A DNA stretch of 64,000 nucleotides from Corallococcus interemptor (GTDB lineage Bacteria > Myxococcota > Myxococcia > Myxococcales > Myxococcaceae). Numbering within the stretch: position 1 is the stretch's first letter; each line of letters opens with the position of its first letter. Positions 44,061 through 51,669 of the stretch are shown piece after piece. Under the pieces are notes generated by a model. It saw only the letters and a program-made list of their open reading frames with translations. It made no database searches and was not told the DNA's origin. A program made the translations under genes and the position numbers. The stretch lies in assembly GCF_003668875.1 (NCBI RefSeq), contig NZ_RAWM01000002.1, positions 62,001 through 126,000 of the forward strand. Reading direction: 5' to 3'.

Positions 44061-45512
44061 TCACGTCCCGCGAGCGAGCGCCGCGTCGATGCGCTTGAGG
44101 GCCTCCTCGCGGCCCACGAGCAGCAGCGTCTCCCCGATGCCGGGGCTGGTGGTGTTGCCGGTGATGGCCACGCGGATGGGCTGGGCCACCTTGCCCATGC
44201 CCACCTGGGCGGCCTCGCTCACCGTCTTCACCACGCCATCCAACGGTTCCACCGTCCACGAGGGCAGGGCGGCCAGCTGCTCACGCGCCTGGCGCAGGAG
44301 GTTCAGCGAGTCCCCGCCCAGGTGCTTGGCGGCGGCCTTCTCATCCAGGGTGACGCCGCTCTTGAAGTAGATGGACGCGGTGTTCGCCATCTCGTCCAGG
44401 GTGCGCGATCGCTCGCGCAGGGCCATCACCAGCGGCTCCAGGCGGGAATCGCCCTTCGCCTGGAAGCCGCGGGCCTCCAGGAAGGGGACCAGGCGCTCCG
44501 CGACCACGGCCGGGGGCAGCAGCTTGAACCACTGCTGGTTGAGCCACTGGAGCTTCTCCGGGTTCCACACGCCGGAGGTGCTGCCCACGCCGTCGAAGTC
44601 GAACCACTCCACCATCTGCTCGCGGGAGATGACCTCGTCGTTGCCGTGGCTCCAGCCCAGACGGATGACGAAGTTGAGCAGGGCCTCCGGCATGATGCCC
44701 GTGCGCTTGTGCAGCATCACGTCCGCTTCCGGATGCTTGCGCTTGGAGAGCTTCTCGCGGTCCGGCCCCAGGATGAGCGGCAGGTGCGCGAAGGCCGGCG
44801 GCGTCCACCCCAGCGCCTGGTAGAGCATCAGCTGCGGGAAGGTGGAGTTGACGTGCTCCTGGCCGCGCGCCACCAGGTCGATCTCCATCAGGTGGTCGTC
44901 GATGACGCAGCCGTAGTTGTAGAGGGGGATGCCGTCCGCGCGCATCATCACCCAGTCATCCAGGTCCGAGTACGCCTTGGTGATGGTGCCCAGCACCTTG
45001 TCGTCGAACGACACGGTGCCCTCACCGGAGGGCATGCGGAAGCGGATGACGGCGTCCTGCAACGTCTTGCCCGCGGGCGGCGCCTTCAGGTCGTGGCAGG
45101 TGCCCTCGTACTTGTAGGAGCCCTGGCCCTTCACCTTCTCCACGGCCTCGCGGCGCTGGGCGATCTCCTCGCGGGTGCAGTAGCACCGGAAGGCCTTGCC
45201 CTGCGCGATGAGCTGGTCCGCGTGCGCGCGGTACGTGTCCAGGCGCTGGGTCTGGAAATAGGGACCGTACTTCGGGTCCTCCTTGCCGGGGCCCTCGTCC
45301 CACTCCAGTCCCAGCCAGTTCAAACCATCCGTGATGGCCTGGACGGACTCCGGCGTGGAGCGCTCCTGGTCCGTATCTTCCATGCGCAGGACGAAGGTGC
45401 CGCCGTAGCGCTTCGCGTAGAGGTAGTTGAAGAGCGCCGTCCGGGCGCCTCCGATGTGGAGGTATCCAGTAGGTGACGGAGCGAAACGGACGCGGGGTTT
45501 TGACGGAGCCAT
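44061..45512 (-). CDS. gltX: Glutamyl-tRNA synthetase
   Basis: 483 residues. A class I aminoacyl-tRNA synthetase: the HIGH motif is YLHIGGARTA, and the KMSKS motif is KLSKRKHPEAD near residue 253. RMEDTDQERSTPE and LVARGQEHVNSTFPQL are GltX signatures. It charges tRNA-Glu (and, in bacteria without GlnRS, tRNA-Gln) with glutamate. Upstream TTGACC-N18-TATCGC is a good promoter, with the ATG 10 bases after the -10 box. Downstream on the same strand are a small secreted protein and the tRNA-Gln and tRNA-Glu genes. Confidence 0.96.
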   Translation of the reverse strand: MAPSKPRVRFAPSPTGYLHIGGARTALFNYLYAKRYGGTFVLRMEDTDQERSTPESVQAITDGLNWLGLEWDEGPGKEDPKYGPYFQTQRLDTYRAHADQLIAQGKAFRCYCTREEIAQRREAVEKVKGQGSYKYEGTCHDLKAPPAGKTLQDAVIRFRMPSGEGTVSFDDKVLGTITKAYSDLDDWVMMRADGIPLYNYGCVIDDHLMEIDLVARGQEHVNSTFPQLMLYQALGWTPPAFAHLPLILGPDREKLSKRKHPEADVMLHKRTGIMPEALLNFVIRLGWSHGNDEVISREQMVEWFDFDGVGSTSGVWNPEKLQWLNQQWFKLLPPAVVAERLVPFLEARGFQAKGDSRLEPLVMALRERSRTLDEMANTASIYFKSGVTLDEKAAAKHLGGDSLNLLRQAREQLAALPSWTVEPLDGVVKTVSEAAQVGMGKVAQPIRVAITGNTTSPGIGETLLLVGREEALKRIDAALARGT

Positions 45513-45522
45513 GAGCAGGCGC

Positions 45523-45552
45523 GCGATAGCAGGACGGATGCACGAGGGTCAA
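45523..45552 (-). promoter_or_regulatory. Sigma70-type promoter of gltX
   Basis: On the minus strand: TTGACC (45547-45552), an 18-base spacer and TATCGC (45523-45528). Only 10 bases separate the -10 box from the ATG at 45512, so the mRNA would be leaderless or nearly so. Confidence 0.6.
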
Positions 45553-45600
45553 CGCAAGCCGCCCGCTTGGGGTTAGGCTGCGCGGCCAAGGAGACTTTCC

Positions 45601-46182
45601 ATGTCGATTCGACACGCGGTTCGCATGGTGGTGCTGGCCACCCTGCTCGGAGGGCTGCCGGTGGGGGCCACCACGATGTTGAGGGCGGACCTGCCGCGGA
45701 TGGCGCAGACGTCCGACACGGTGGTGCAGGGCGTCGTCCGGCGCGTCCAGAGCCGCTGGAGCGGGGACAACCGCCGCATCGTGACCGACGTGGAGATCCA
45801 GGTGACGGAGGCCCTCAAGGGGCAGCCCGGCGGCACGGTGGTCGTCACCCAGCCGGGAGGCCGGGTGGGGGACATTGGCCAGGTGGTGAGCGGGCTGGCG
45901 TCCTTCTCCGAGGGTGAGGAGGTCGTCGTCTTCCTGGAGAAGCGCGGCGCGGCCGCGTTCCAGCTGTCCGGCATGGCGCAGGGCAAGTACCAGGTGCAGC
46001 GCACGGGGCCGGGCGCCATGGCGGTGCCGGCGTCCACCGGGGACGCGGTGCTGATTGATCCGAAGACGCGCCAGGAGACGGTCTCCAACGCGAAGCCGGT
46101 GACGCTGGAGCAGCTGAAGGCCGCCGTGCGCGCCGCGGTCCAGGCGCAGCAGGCGGCGCCCGCGAAGAAGGGGGCGAAGTGA
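45601..46182 (+). CDS. Secreted hypothetical protein upstream of matrixins
   Basis: 193 residues. Signal peptide (1-~24). The mature protein has a strand-rich domain (residues ~40-120) with VVQGVVRRVQSRW, GTVVVTQPGGRVGDIGQVV and FSEGEEVVVFLEKRG, resembling an OB-like or beta-barrel fold, followed by a Lys/Ala-rich tail. Shine-Dalgarno AAGGAGA. Its stop overlaps the next gene's start (TGATG), so it is coupled to the two metalloprotease genes; it might be an assembly, inhibitor or propeptide-like partner, but that is speculation. Confidence 0.8.
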   Translation: MSIRHAVRMVVLATLLGGLPVGATTMLRADLPRMAQTSDTVVQGVVRRVQSRWSGDNRRIVTDVEIQVTEALKGQPGGTVVVTQPGGRVGDIGQVVSGLASFSEGEEVVVFLEKRGAAAFQLSGMAQGKYQVQRTGPGAMAVPASTGDAVLIDPKTRQETVSNAKPVTLEQLKAAVRAAVQAQQAAPAKKGAK

Positions 46183-47087
46183 TGGGCGCGCTCGCGTCGT
46201 GGGTGGTGCTGGCGGCGGTGATGGGACAGAGCTCCGCGCCCTACGTGCGCAGCCGCGTGTCCCCCGGGGACGAGTCCACGCAGTGCCTGTACTGGACCCA
46301 GTCCAAGGTCAACTGGCAGCAGAGCACCGTGGGCAACCCGAAGGCGACGAACCACACGGAGTTCGACGCCATCACCCGCTCGTTCAAGAGCTGGCAGGAC
46401 ATCTTCGCCTCCTGCGGCAACCTGTCGCTGGTGGAGGGCGCGCGGGTGAACAACCGGACGGTGGGCTACAGCCGCGAGGGCGGCAACATCAACCTCATCC
46501 TCTTCCGGGGCCGCGCCTGCCGCGAGGCCGTGGACCCCAGCGACGCCTGCTTCGCCCAGGACACGTGCGCGAACACCTACGACTGCTGGGATGACAGCGA
46601 CGGCACCATCGCCATCACGCTCACCACGTACGACGAGCGCACGGGCGTCGTCTACGACTCGGACATCTCCTTCAACGCCGCGCGCTTCAACTTCACCACC
46701 GGCAGCGGCGGACCGTGCGGCATCGTGGCGACGCCGGACTGCGTGGACACGGACGTGCAGAACACGGCCACCCACGAGGTGGGCCACTTCGTCGGCCTGG
46801 ACCACACGCTGGCGACGAACTCCACGATGAACCCCAGCGCGCCTCCGGGGGAGACGTCCAAGCGCAACATCGACTCCGGCTCGCGCAGCTTCGTGTGCGT
46901 CGCGTACCCCAAGGGCAGCGCCAGCCAGCCCTGCTTCCCGGTGCCCGGTGGAAACGGCAATGGGAACGGGGACGGTGAAGAGGGGAGCGACGGCGACGGC
47001 TGCACCGCGGCCGCGGGGGGCCTGGCGGTGCTGCCGCTGCTGGCCGCCGCGTCGCTGCTGGCGCGCCGCCGCCGGGGTGTGAAGTGA
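46182..47087 (+). CDS. Matrixin-type metalloprotease with MYXO-CTERM-like tail
   Basis: 301 residues. A signal peptide, a ~230-residue catalytic domain with an intact HExxHxxGxxH site (HEVGHFVGLDH; His198, Glu199, His202, His208) and a Met-turn (TMNPS). Several Cys pairs. The C-terminal end (DGDGC, a hydrophobic helix, RRRR) looks like a MYXO-CTERM sorting signal. It should be a secreted, surface-attached zinc protease; substrate unknown. GTG at 46179 is an alternative start. Coupled to the gene before (TGATG) and after (GTGA). Confidence 0.9.
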   Translation: MGALASWVVLAAVMGQSSAPYVRSRVSPGDESTQCLYWTQSKVNWQQSTVGNPKATNHTEFDAITRSFKSWQDIFASCGNLSLVEGARVNNRTVGYSREGGNINLILFRGRACREAVDPSDACFAQDTCANTYDCWDDSDGTIAITLTTYDERTGVVYDSDISFNAARFNFTTGSGGPCGIVATPDCVDTDVQNTATHEVGHFVGLDHTLATNSTMNPSAPPGETSKRNIDSGSRSFVCVAYPKGSASQPCFPVPGGNGNGNGDGEEGSDGDGCTAAAGGLAVLPLLAAASLLARRRRGVK

Positions 47088-48049
47088 GCCGCCGCCTGCT
47101 ACTCCTGGGAGTGCTGCTGTGCGCGGGAGCGGCGGGCGCGCAGCAGGACTACAAGCGCACGCTCGTGGCGGGCCGGCCGCTGTGTCTGGTGTGGCCGGGG
47201 CGTGACTACGTCTACCACCTGCACGCGGCCGGCAGCACGCGCACGCCCGGGGACACGGAGTTCGCCGCCATCGAGGCGGCCTTCGACTCGTGGCGGGCGC
47301 TGTCCGCGTCGTGCAGCGACTTCCGCTTCATCCGGGGCGAGGATTGGACGCGCCCCGTGGTGGTTGGCTACGACCGGGAGCACCCCTTCGACAACTACAA
47401 CGCCGTCACCTTCCGCGAGCGCAACTGCCAGGACGTCGCCCCGCCGGACGACGAGTGCTGGGAGAAGGCGACGTGCGGCAACGTCTACCAGTGCTGGGCG
47501 CACGGGGGCGCCACCATCGGGCTGACCACGTCCTCGTTCAGCTTCAAGGACGGGACGGTGGTGGACTCGGACATCGAGCTCAACGCCGCGGAGACGGAGT
47601 ACGGCCCCAGCTTCCTCTTCACCACCGTGAACGGCCCGCCGTGCGTGGACGCTCCGTCCACCAGCTGCGTCGCCACGGACGTGCAGAACACGATGACGCA
47701 TGAGATTGGCCACGTCGTCGGGTTGGACCATGTCTTCTCCGCGGGCTCCACCATGGAGAACACCGCCGCGCAGGGAGAGACCTCCAAGCGCGTCATCGAC
47801 GCGGGCTCCGCGGCCGGCTTCTGCTCGGCCTATCCGCGCGGCCTGCCGCCCACGCAGTGCCGCATCCCGGAGGACCCGGGCCTCAAGCTGGTGGCGGACG
47901 GGAAGGGCACCGGCTGCGGCGCGTCCCCGGGAGGGCCCGCCCTGGCCGCCGTGCTGCTCTGGGGCGCGGCGCTCTTGCGCGGGAGCAGGCGGTCAGCGGC
48001 CCTGCTGGCCCGCCTCCCTGGCGCTGCCCGGCGCGGGGCCCGCGGTTAG
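47084..48049 (+). CDS. Second matrixin-type metalloprotease with MYXO-CTERM-like tail
   Basis: 321 residues, GTG start overlapping the previous stop. Signal peptide ending AGAQ. Catalytic site HEIGHVVGLDH (His206, Glu207, His210, His216) with a Met-turn STMEN. It is similar in layout to the preceding protein (shared ATDVQNT, GETSKR and VDSDIELNA features), so the pair looks like a tandem duplication. The C-terminus has GTGCG, a hydrophobic stretch and an arginine-rich tail, longer than in the other two MYXO-CTERM proteins of the window. Substrate unknown. Confidence 0.88.
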   Translation: MSRRLLLLGVLLCAGAAGAQQDYKRTLVAGRPLCLVWPGRDYVYHLHAAGSTRTPGDTEFAAIEAAFDSWRALSASCSDFRFIRGEDWTRPVVVGYDREHPFDNYNAVTFRERNCQDVAPPDDECWEKATCGNVYQCWAHGGATIGLTTSSFSFKDGTVVDSDIELNAAETEYGPSFLFTTVNGPPCVDAPSTSCVATDVQNTMTHEIGHVVGLDHVFSAGSTMENTAAQGETSKRVIDAGSAAGFCSAYPRGLPPTQCRIPEDPGLKLVADGKGTGCGASPGGPALAAVLLWGAALLRGSRRSAALLARLPGAARRGARG

Positions 48050-48052
48050 ATT
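48047..48052 (+). promoter_or_regulatory. Putative -10 box (TAGATT) overlapping the previous stop codon
   Basis: TAGATT begins with the stop codon of the second matrixin gene and ends 6 bases before the GTG at 48059. No -35 box or Shine-Dalgarno seen. Confidence 0.35.
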
Positions 48053-48058
48053 CCCACC

Positions 48059-48778
48059 GTGGCCGTCGCCTTCTTCGACCTGGACAGGACGCTGCTCGCC
48101 GCCAACTCCGCGTCGCTCTGGGTGCGCCGCGAACTGGCGCTGGGGCACATCTCCCGCTGGGAGGCATTGCGCGCGAGCCTCCTGCTCGCCCGGTACCACC
48201 TGGGCTTCGTGGCCATGCAGGACGTGCTCCTGCGCGCCACGGCGCTGCTCCACGGCTCCGACGCGAAGGCCCTGGAGGCGCGCTCCGCGGACTTCTACGC
48301 GGAGGCCGTGCGCGGGCAGTACCGGCCCGGGGCCCTTCTGGCGCTGGAGGCCCACCGCGCGGCCGGAGACCGCCTGGTGCTGCTGACGTCGTCCTCGGGC
48401 TACCTGTCCGACCTGGTGGCGCGCGAGCTGCGCCTGGACGGCGTGCTGTGCAACCGCTTCGAGGTGGACGCGGCGGGGCTGCACACCGGACGTCCCCTGG
48501 GCGCCGTGTGCTTCGGCGAGGGCAAGCGGCTCTACGCGGAGGCCACCGCGAAGGAGGCGGGAGTGCCGCTGTCCGCATGCGCCTTCTACACGGACTCGTA
48601 CTCGGACCTGCCGGTGCTGGAGGTGGTGGGGCGCCCGGTGGTGGTGAACCCGGACCACCGGCTGCGCCGCGAGGCCCGGCGGCGGGGCTGGCCGGTGGTG
48701 GACTGGGGCGTGCCTTCCGGAGGCGCCACCCCGTCCGTCCCACCGTCGCCGCCGCTCGTGCCCTCCACCGGCCCCTGA
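48059..48778 (+). CDS. HAD-IB family phosphatase
   Basis: 239 residues, GTG start. Motif I FFDLDRTLL, motif II Ser in LLTSSSGYL, motif III Lys in GKRLYAE, and motif IV YTDSYSDLPVLE match the HAD-IB group, which includes SerB-like and 1-acylglycerol-phosphate-related phosphatases. The helical cap lies in residues ~20-85. Substrate cannot be assigned from this; the group is often linked to membrane-lipid or serine metabolism. It ends 16 bases before the convergent kinase gene. Confidence 0.9.
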   Translation: MAVAFFDLDRTLLAANSASLWVRRELALGHISRWEALRASLLLARYHLGFVAMQDVLLRATALLHGSDAKALEARSADFYAEAVRGQYRPGALLALEAHRAAGDRLVLLTSSSGYLSDLVARELRLDGVLCNRFEVDAAGLHTGRPLGAVCFGEGKRLYAEATAKEAGVPLSACAFYTDSYSDLPVLEVVGRPVVVNPDHRLRREARRRGWPVVDWGVPSGGATPSVPPSPPLVPSTGP

Positions 48779-48794
48779 GCCGGGGCCCGGCGGT

Positions 48795-50858
48795 TCAGCG
48801 GCGCGGCGACACGAGCCGCATGGTGAACGTGTAGTCCACGTTCACCGGACGGCCCTGGTACTGGATGGGCTTGTAGACGCGGGACATGAGCGAGTCGAGC
48901 ACCGCCTTGTCCATGTGCTGCACCATCTTCAGGACGCGGCAGTTCTCCACGCGGCCCTTGGTGGTGATGGTGCAGCGCACCGCCACGAGCCCCTCCGCCT
49001 TGGTGGCGAGCGCCTCGCGCGTGTAGGCGATGTCGCGGCCCTCCTCCACCAGCATCGGGCGCTCCATGGCGTCGTTGAAGGGGATGACGGCGTTCGGGTT
49101 GACGGGCGCGAGCGCGCCGGTCGTCAGCGACGGCACCGCGAGGCTGCCCGCCGCGCTGACGGGCGCCGCGACGGACGCACCCAGCGCGCCGGGCGCCTTG
49201 TCCGTCGTCGTGGCGGGGACGACCGCGGCGGTGGCGGCCGGAGTGGCCTGCATCATCACCGGCGCCGCCAGCCCGCCCGGCGTCACGGGGGCCACGTTCT
49301 CGAAGTCCTCGGGGGTGGAGGCGGTGGCCAGGTCCACGCGGCTCGGGCGCTCACCGCCGCCCCGGCGCTTGGTCAGCTTCTGGGACAGCACCACCTCACC
49401 GGAGCCGCCGGTGATGATGGTCTCCGTCTGGTAGCCCTCCAGCGCGAAGGTCAGCTCCGCGGTGATGCTGCCCTCGCTGCCCAGGGGCAGCTCCATCACG
49501 AAGGGCGTGACGCCCTTCTCCTTGCCCTTGTAGTAGACGCGCGCGCCGGACGGCTGGCTCATCAGCCGGAAGCGCACCTTGCCGGGCGCGGGCGCCGCCG
49601 TGGGGGCCTCCGCCGCCGGGGCCTGCGCCGTGGGGGCCTGCGCCTGGGCCGCCGGCTGCGCCGGCTTCTCCTCGGAGCTGCCGCCGCGCAGGAAGAACGC
49701 CGTGATGCCCACCAGGCCCGCGACCATCACGCCACCCAGCGCGCCCATCATGAGCGTGCGCTGGCGGGCGCGCTGCACGTCCGCGGGCACCTCCACGCTG
49801 ATGTCCACCGCGAGCCCGCCGTCCGCGGGCTCCGCGTTGCCCACGTTGGCGAACAGCGCGGACGCGTAGGGGCCCGTCGTCGGCGGAGAGGGGTAGGGGC
49901 CCGTCGTGGACGCGCCCCCCAGCCGGCGGAACACTCCGCTGTTGCCGCCCGCGGCCATGTGCGCCTCGCGCAGGCCCTCGAGCAGTTCGTCCATCGTCTG
50001 GAAGCGCCGCGCGGGGTCCTTCTCCAGACAGCGGCGGACCACCATCTCGATTTCCGGGGGCACCGCCAGGTCCGGACGCACGGACTGGAACGTGGGAGGC
50101 GGTTCCTTGTAGTGGGCGAAGATGAGCTCGATGTGGTCGCGCGCGATGAAGGGCGGCCGGCCCATCAGCATCTGGAACAGCATGATGCCCAGCGAGTACA
50201 CGTCGCTGCGAGCGTCCGCCACGTTGCGCGCCTGCTCCGGCGCCATGTACTGCGGCGAGCCCAGGAACGTGCCGTTCTGGGTGATTTCGGGGCTGACCGG
50301 CCCCTCCTGCTGCGGCGCCACGGACTTCACGAGGCCGAAGTCCAGGACCTTCACCAGGTCCTGATCCGCCTCGTTGAGGATCATGATGTTCGCGGGCTTC
50401 AGGTCGCGGTGGACGACGCCCAGCGCGTGCGCCTCGCGCAGCGAGCGGCACACCTGCTGCGCCACCGACACCGCGCGCGCCCAGGGCAGCGGCCCTGCCT
50501 GGCCGAGCACCTGCTGGAGCGTGCGACCCTCCAGGTACTCCATCGCGATGTAGAAGATGCCGTCGTCCGTCTGCCCGTAGTCGATGACGGTGACGGTATT
50601 CGGGTGCCGCAGCTTCGACGTCAGCGACGCCTCGCGCAGGAAGCGCTTCTGGAAGCCGGGGTCGCGGCTGCTCGGGAAGTTGGGGTTGAGCACTTTGAGT
50701 GCGACCACCCGCTCCAGCGGTGCTTGGAGGGCGCGGTACACCTTGCCCATTCCACCCACGCCCAGGGGTTCCAGAATGCTGAAGCGGCCGTTCAACGTCC
50801 GGCCGATGAGCGGATCCGTTCCCGGGGCCTCAGGGCTCGGGGAATCGCTCTTGATCAT
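48795..50858 (-). CDS. Ser/Thr protein kinase fused to PEGA and TonB C-terminal domains
   Basis: 687 residues. Cytoplasmic Hanks-type kinase (26-290): P-loop GVGGMGKV (33-40), Lys55, HRDLKPANI with catalytic Asp152, and DFG at 173-175. A Pro/Gly-rich linker leads to one membrane segment (369-391). Then a PEGA-like surface domain (~427-495), a Thr/Ala/Pro-rich spacer, and a TonB C-terminal domain (~620-683, LVAVRCTITTKGRVENCRV through YTFTMRLV). The N-terminal TonB box anchor that contacts ExbB/ExbD is absent. The TonB-like end should face the periplasm and could contact an outer-membrane receptor while the kinase acts in the cytoplasm. Shine-Dalgarno GGGGA. No partner gene adjacent. Confidence 0.93.
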   Translation of the reverse strand: MIKSDSPSPEAPGTDPLIGRTLNGRFSILEPLGVGGMGKVYRALQAPLERVVALKVLNPNFPSSRDPGFQKRFLREASLTSKLRHPNTVTVIDYGQTDDGIFYIAMEYLEGRTLQQVLGQAGPLPWARAVSVAQQVCRSLREAHALGVVHRDLKPANIMILNEADQDLVKVLDFGLVKSVAPQQEGPVSPEITQNGTFLGSPQYMAPEQARNVADARSDVYSLGIMLFQMLMGRPPFIARDHIELIFAHYKEPPPTFQSVRPDLAVPPEIEMVVRRCLEKDPARRFQTMDELLEGLREAHMAAGGNSGVFRRLGGASTTGPYPSPPTTGPYASALFANVGNAEPADGGLAVDISVEVPADVQRARQRTLMMGALGGVMVAGLVGITAFFLRGGSSEEKPAQPAAQAQAPTAQAPAAEAPTAAPAPGKVRFRLMSQPSGARVYYKGKEKGVTPFVMELPLGSEGSITAELTFALEGYQTETIITGGSGEVVLSQKLTKRRGGGERPSRVDLATASTPEDFENVAPVTPGGLAAPVMMQATPAATAAVVPATTTDKAPGALGASVAAPVSAAGSLAVPSLTTGALAPVNPNAVIPFNDAMERPMLVEEGRDIAYTREALATKAEGLVAVRCTITTKGRVENCRVLKMVQHMDKAVLDSLMSRVYKPIQYQGRPVNVDYTFTMRLVSPRR

Positions 50859-51060
50859 TCGTGTCCCCTAGAAGCTGCGTGCAACATGGTTTCTCCGGCA
50901 AAAGCAGCGGATCCGTATCCAAGCACAACTCGCCGGTGTGGCGCACGCCAAGGGGGTCCGGAATCCACCACGTCGGGGCAAGAGCGACCCCGGTCGCAGG
51001 GGGGGATGTGAGTCGCGACCTTCGGGCAAGCCCGCATTGCTTTAGGCAGGGCTCCCGGTT

Positions 51061-51094
51061 TACGGTTTTTCTTCCTGCCCGCCATTTGGCGGGC
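51061..51094 (+). promoter_or_regulatory. Putative cheW operon promoter and start-proximal inverted repeat
   Basis: TTGCTT (51037-51042), an 18-base spacer and TACGGT (51061-51066) form a possible promoter. Downstream, GCCCGCCA (51077-51084), a TT loop and TGGCGGGC (51087-51094) form a perfect 8-bp hairpin or operator ending 11 bases before the ATG. It would lie in the 5' leader and might affect translation. Confidence 0.4.
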
Positions 51095-51105
51095 CGAGTC
51101 ATCCG

Positions 51106-51669
51106 ATGGCCGAAACCCCCAAAGTCCCCGTTCCTCCGCAGGTGCGCCGGATCTCCGTGCAACAGCGCCTGAGCGCGCTGGAGGCGGAGCAGAACCAGCT
51201 GCGCCAGGAGCTCGTCACCTTGCAGGGAGAGGTCCGCCTGCCGGGCCTCTACCTGACCGTGGAGGCAGGCAACACGACCGCGCTCGTGCCCGCGAAGCAG
51301 GTGCAGGAGGTGGTGCGGCTGGTGGCGCTGGAGCCGCTGCCCGGCGCGCCCGCGCATGTGCCCGGATCCTTCGTGTACCGCGGCAGCCCGGCGGTGGTGG
51401 TGGACGTGGCGCGGATGATGGGCGTCAAGCGCACGCCGGATCTGGACTCGCTGCTGGTGGTGGTGGACGCGGGCCGCCTGGTGGCGCTGCTGGTGGACCG
51501 GGTGAAGGACCTGGTGGAGGCGCCGGTGCTGGTGGACGGCACGCAGGGCGGCGAGGAGAAGCTGCCCTGGGACGGCACCGGGCTGATGGCCGGGCTGTGC
51601 CGCACGCCGGAAGGGCTGCGCCCGCTCCTGCGCACCAGCGCGCTCTTGAACGGCACGGAGGGCCTGTGA
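51106..51669 (+). CDS. cheW: CheW-like chemosensory coupling protein
   Basis: 187 residues. An N-terminal coiled coil (LSALEAEQNQLRQELVTLQ) precedes a CheW domain with TTALVPAKQVQEVVRL and VYRGSPAVVVDVARMMG. It couples receptors to CheA in the cytoplasm. First gene of the chemosensory operon; its stop overlaps the cheR start (GTGA). One of two CheW proteins in the cluster. Confidence 0.9.
   Translation: MAETPKVPVPPQVRRISVQQRLSALEAEQNQLRQELVTLQGEVRLPGLYLTVEAGNTTALVPAKQVQEVVRLVALEPLPGAPAHVPGSFVYRGSPAVVVDVARMMGVKRTPDLDSLLVVVDAGRLVALLVDRVKDLVEAPVLVDGTQGGEEKLPWDGTGLMAGLCRTPEGLRPLLRTSALLNGTEGL

Noticed and set aside
48770-48787. GGCCCC/GGGGCC hairpin spanning the HAD-IB stop codon
   Set aside because: Only 6 bp, no U-tract, and such GC palindromes are common by chance in this base composition.
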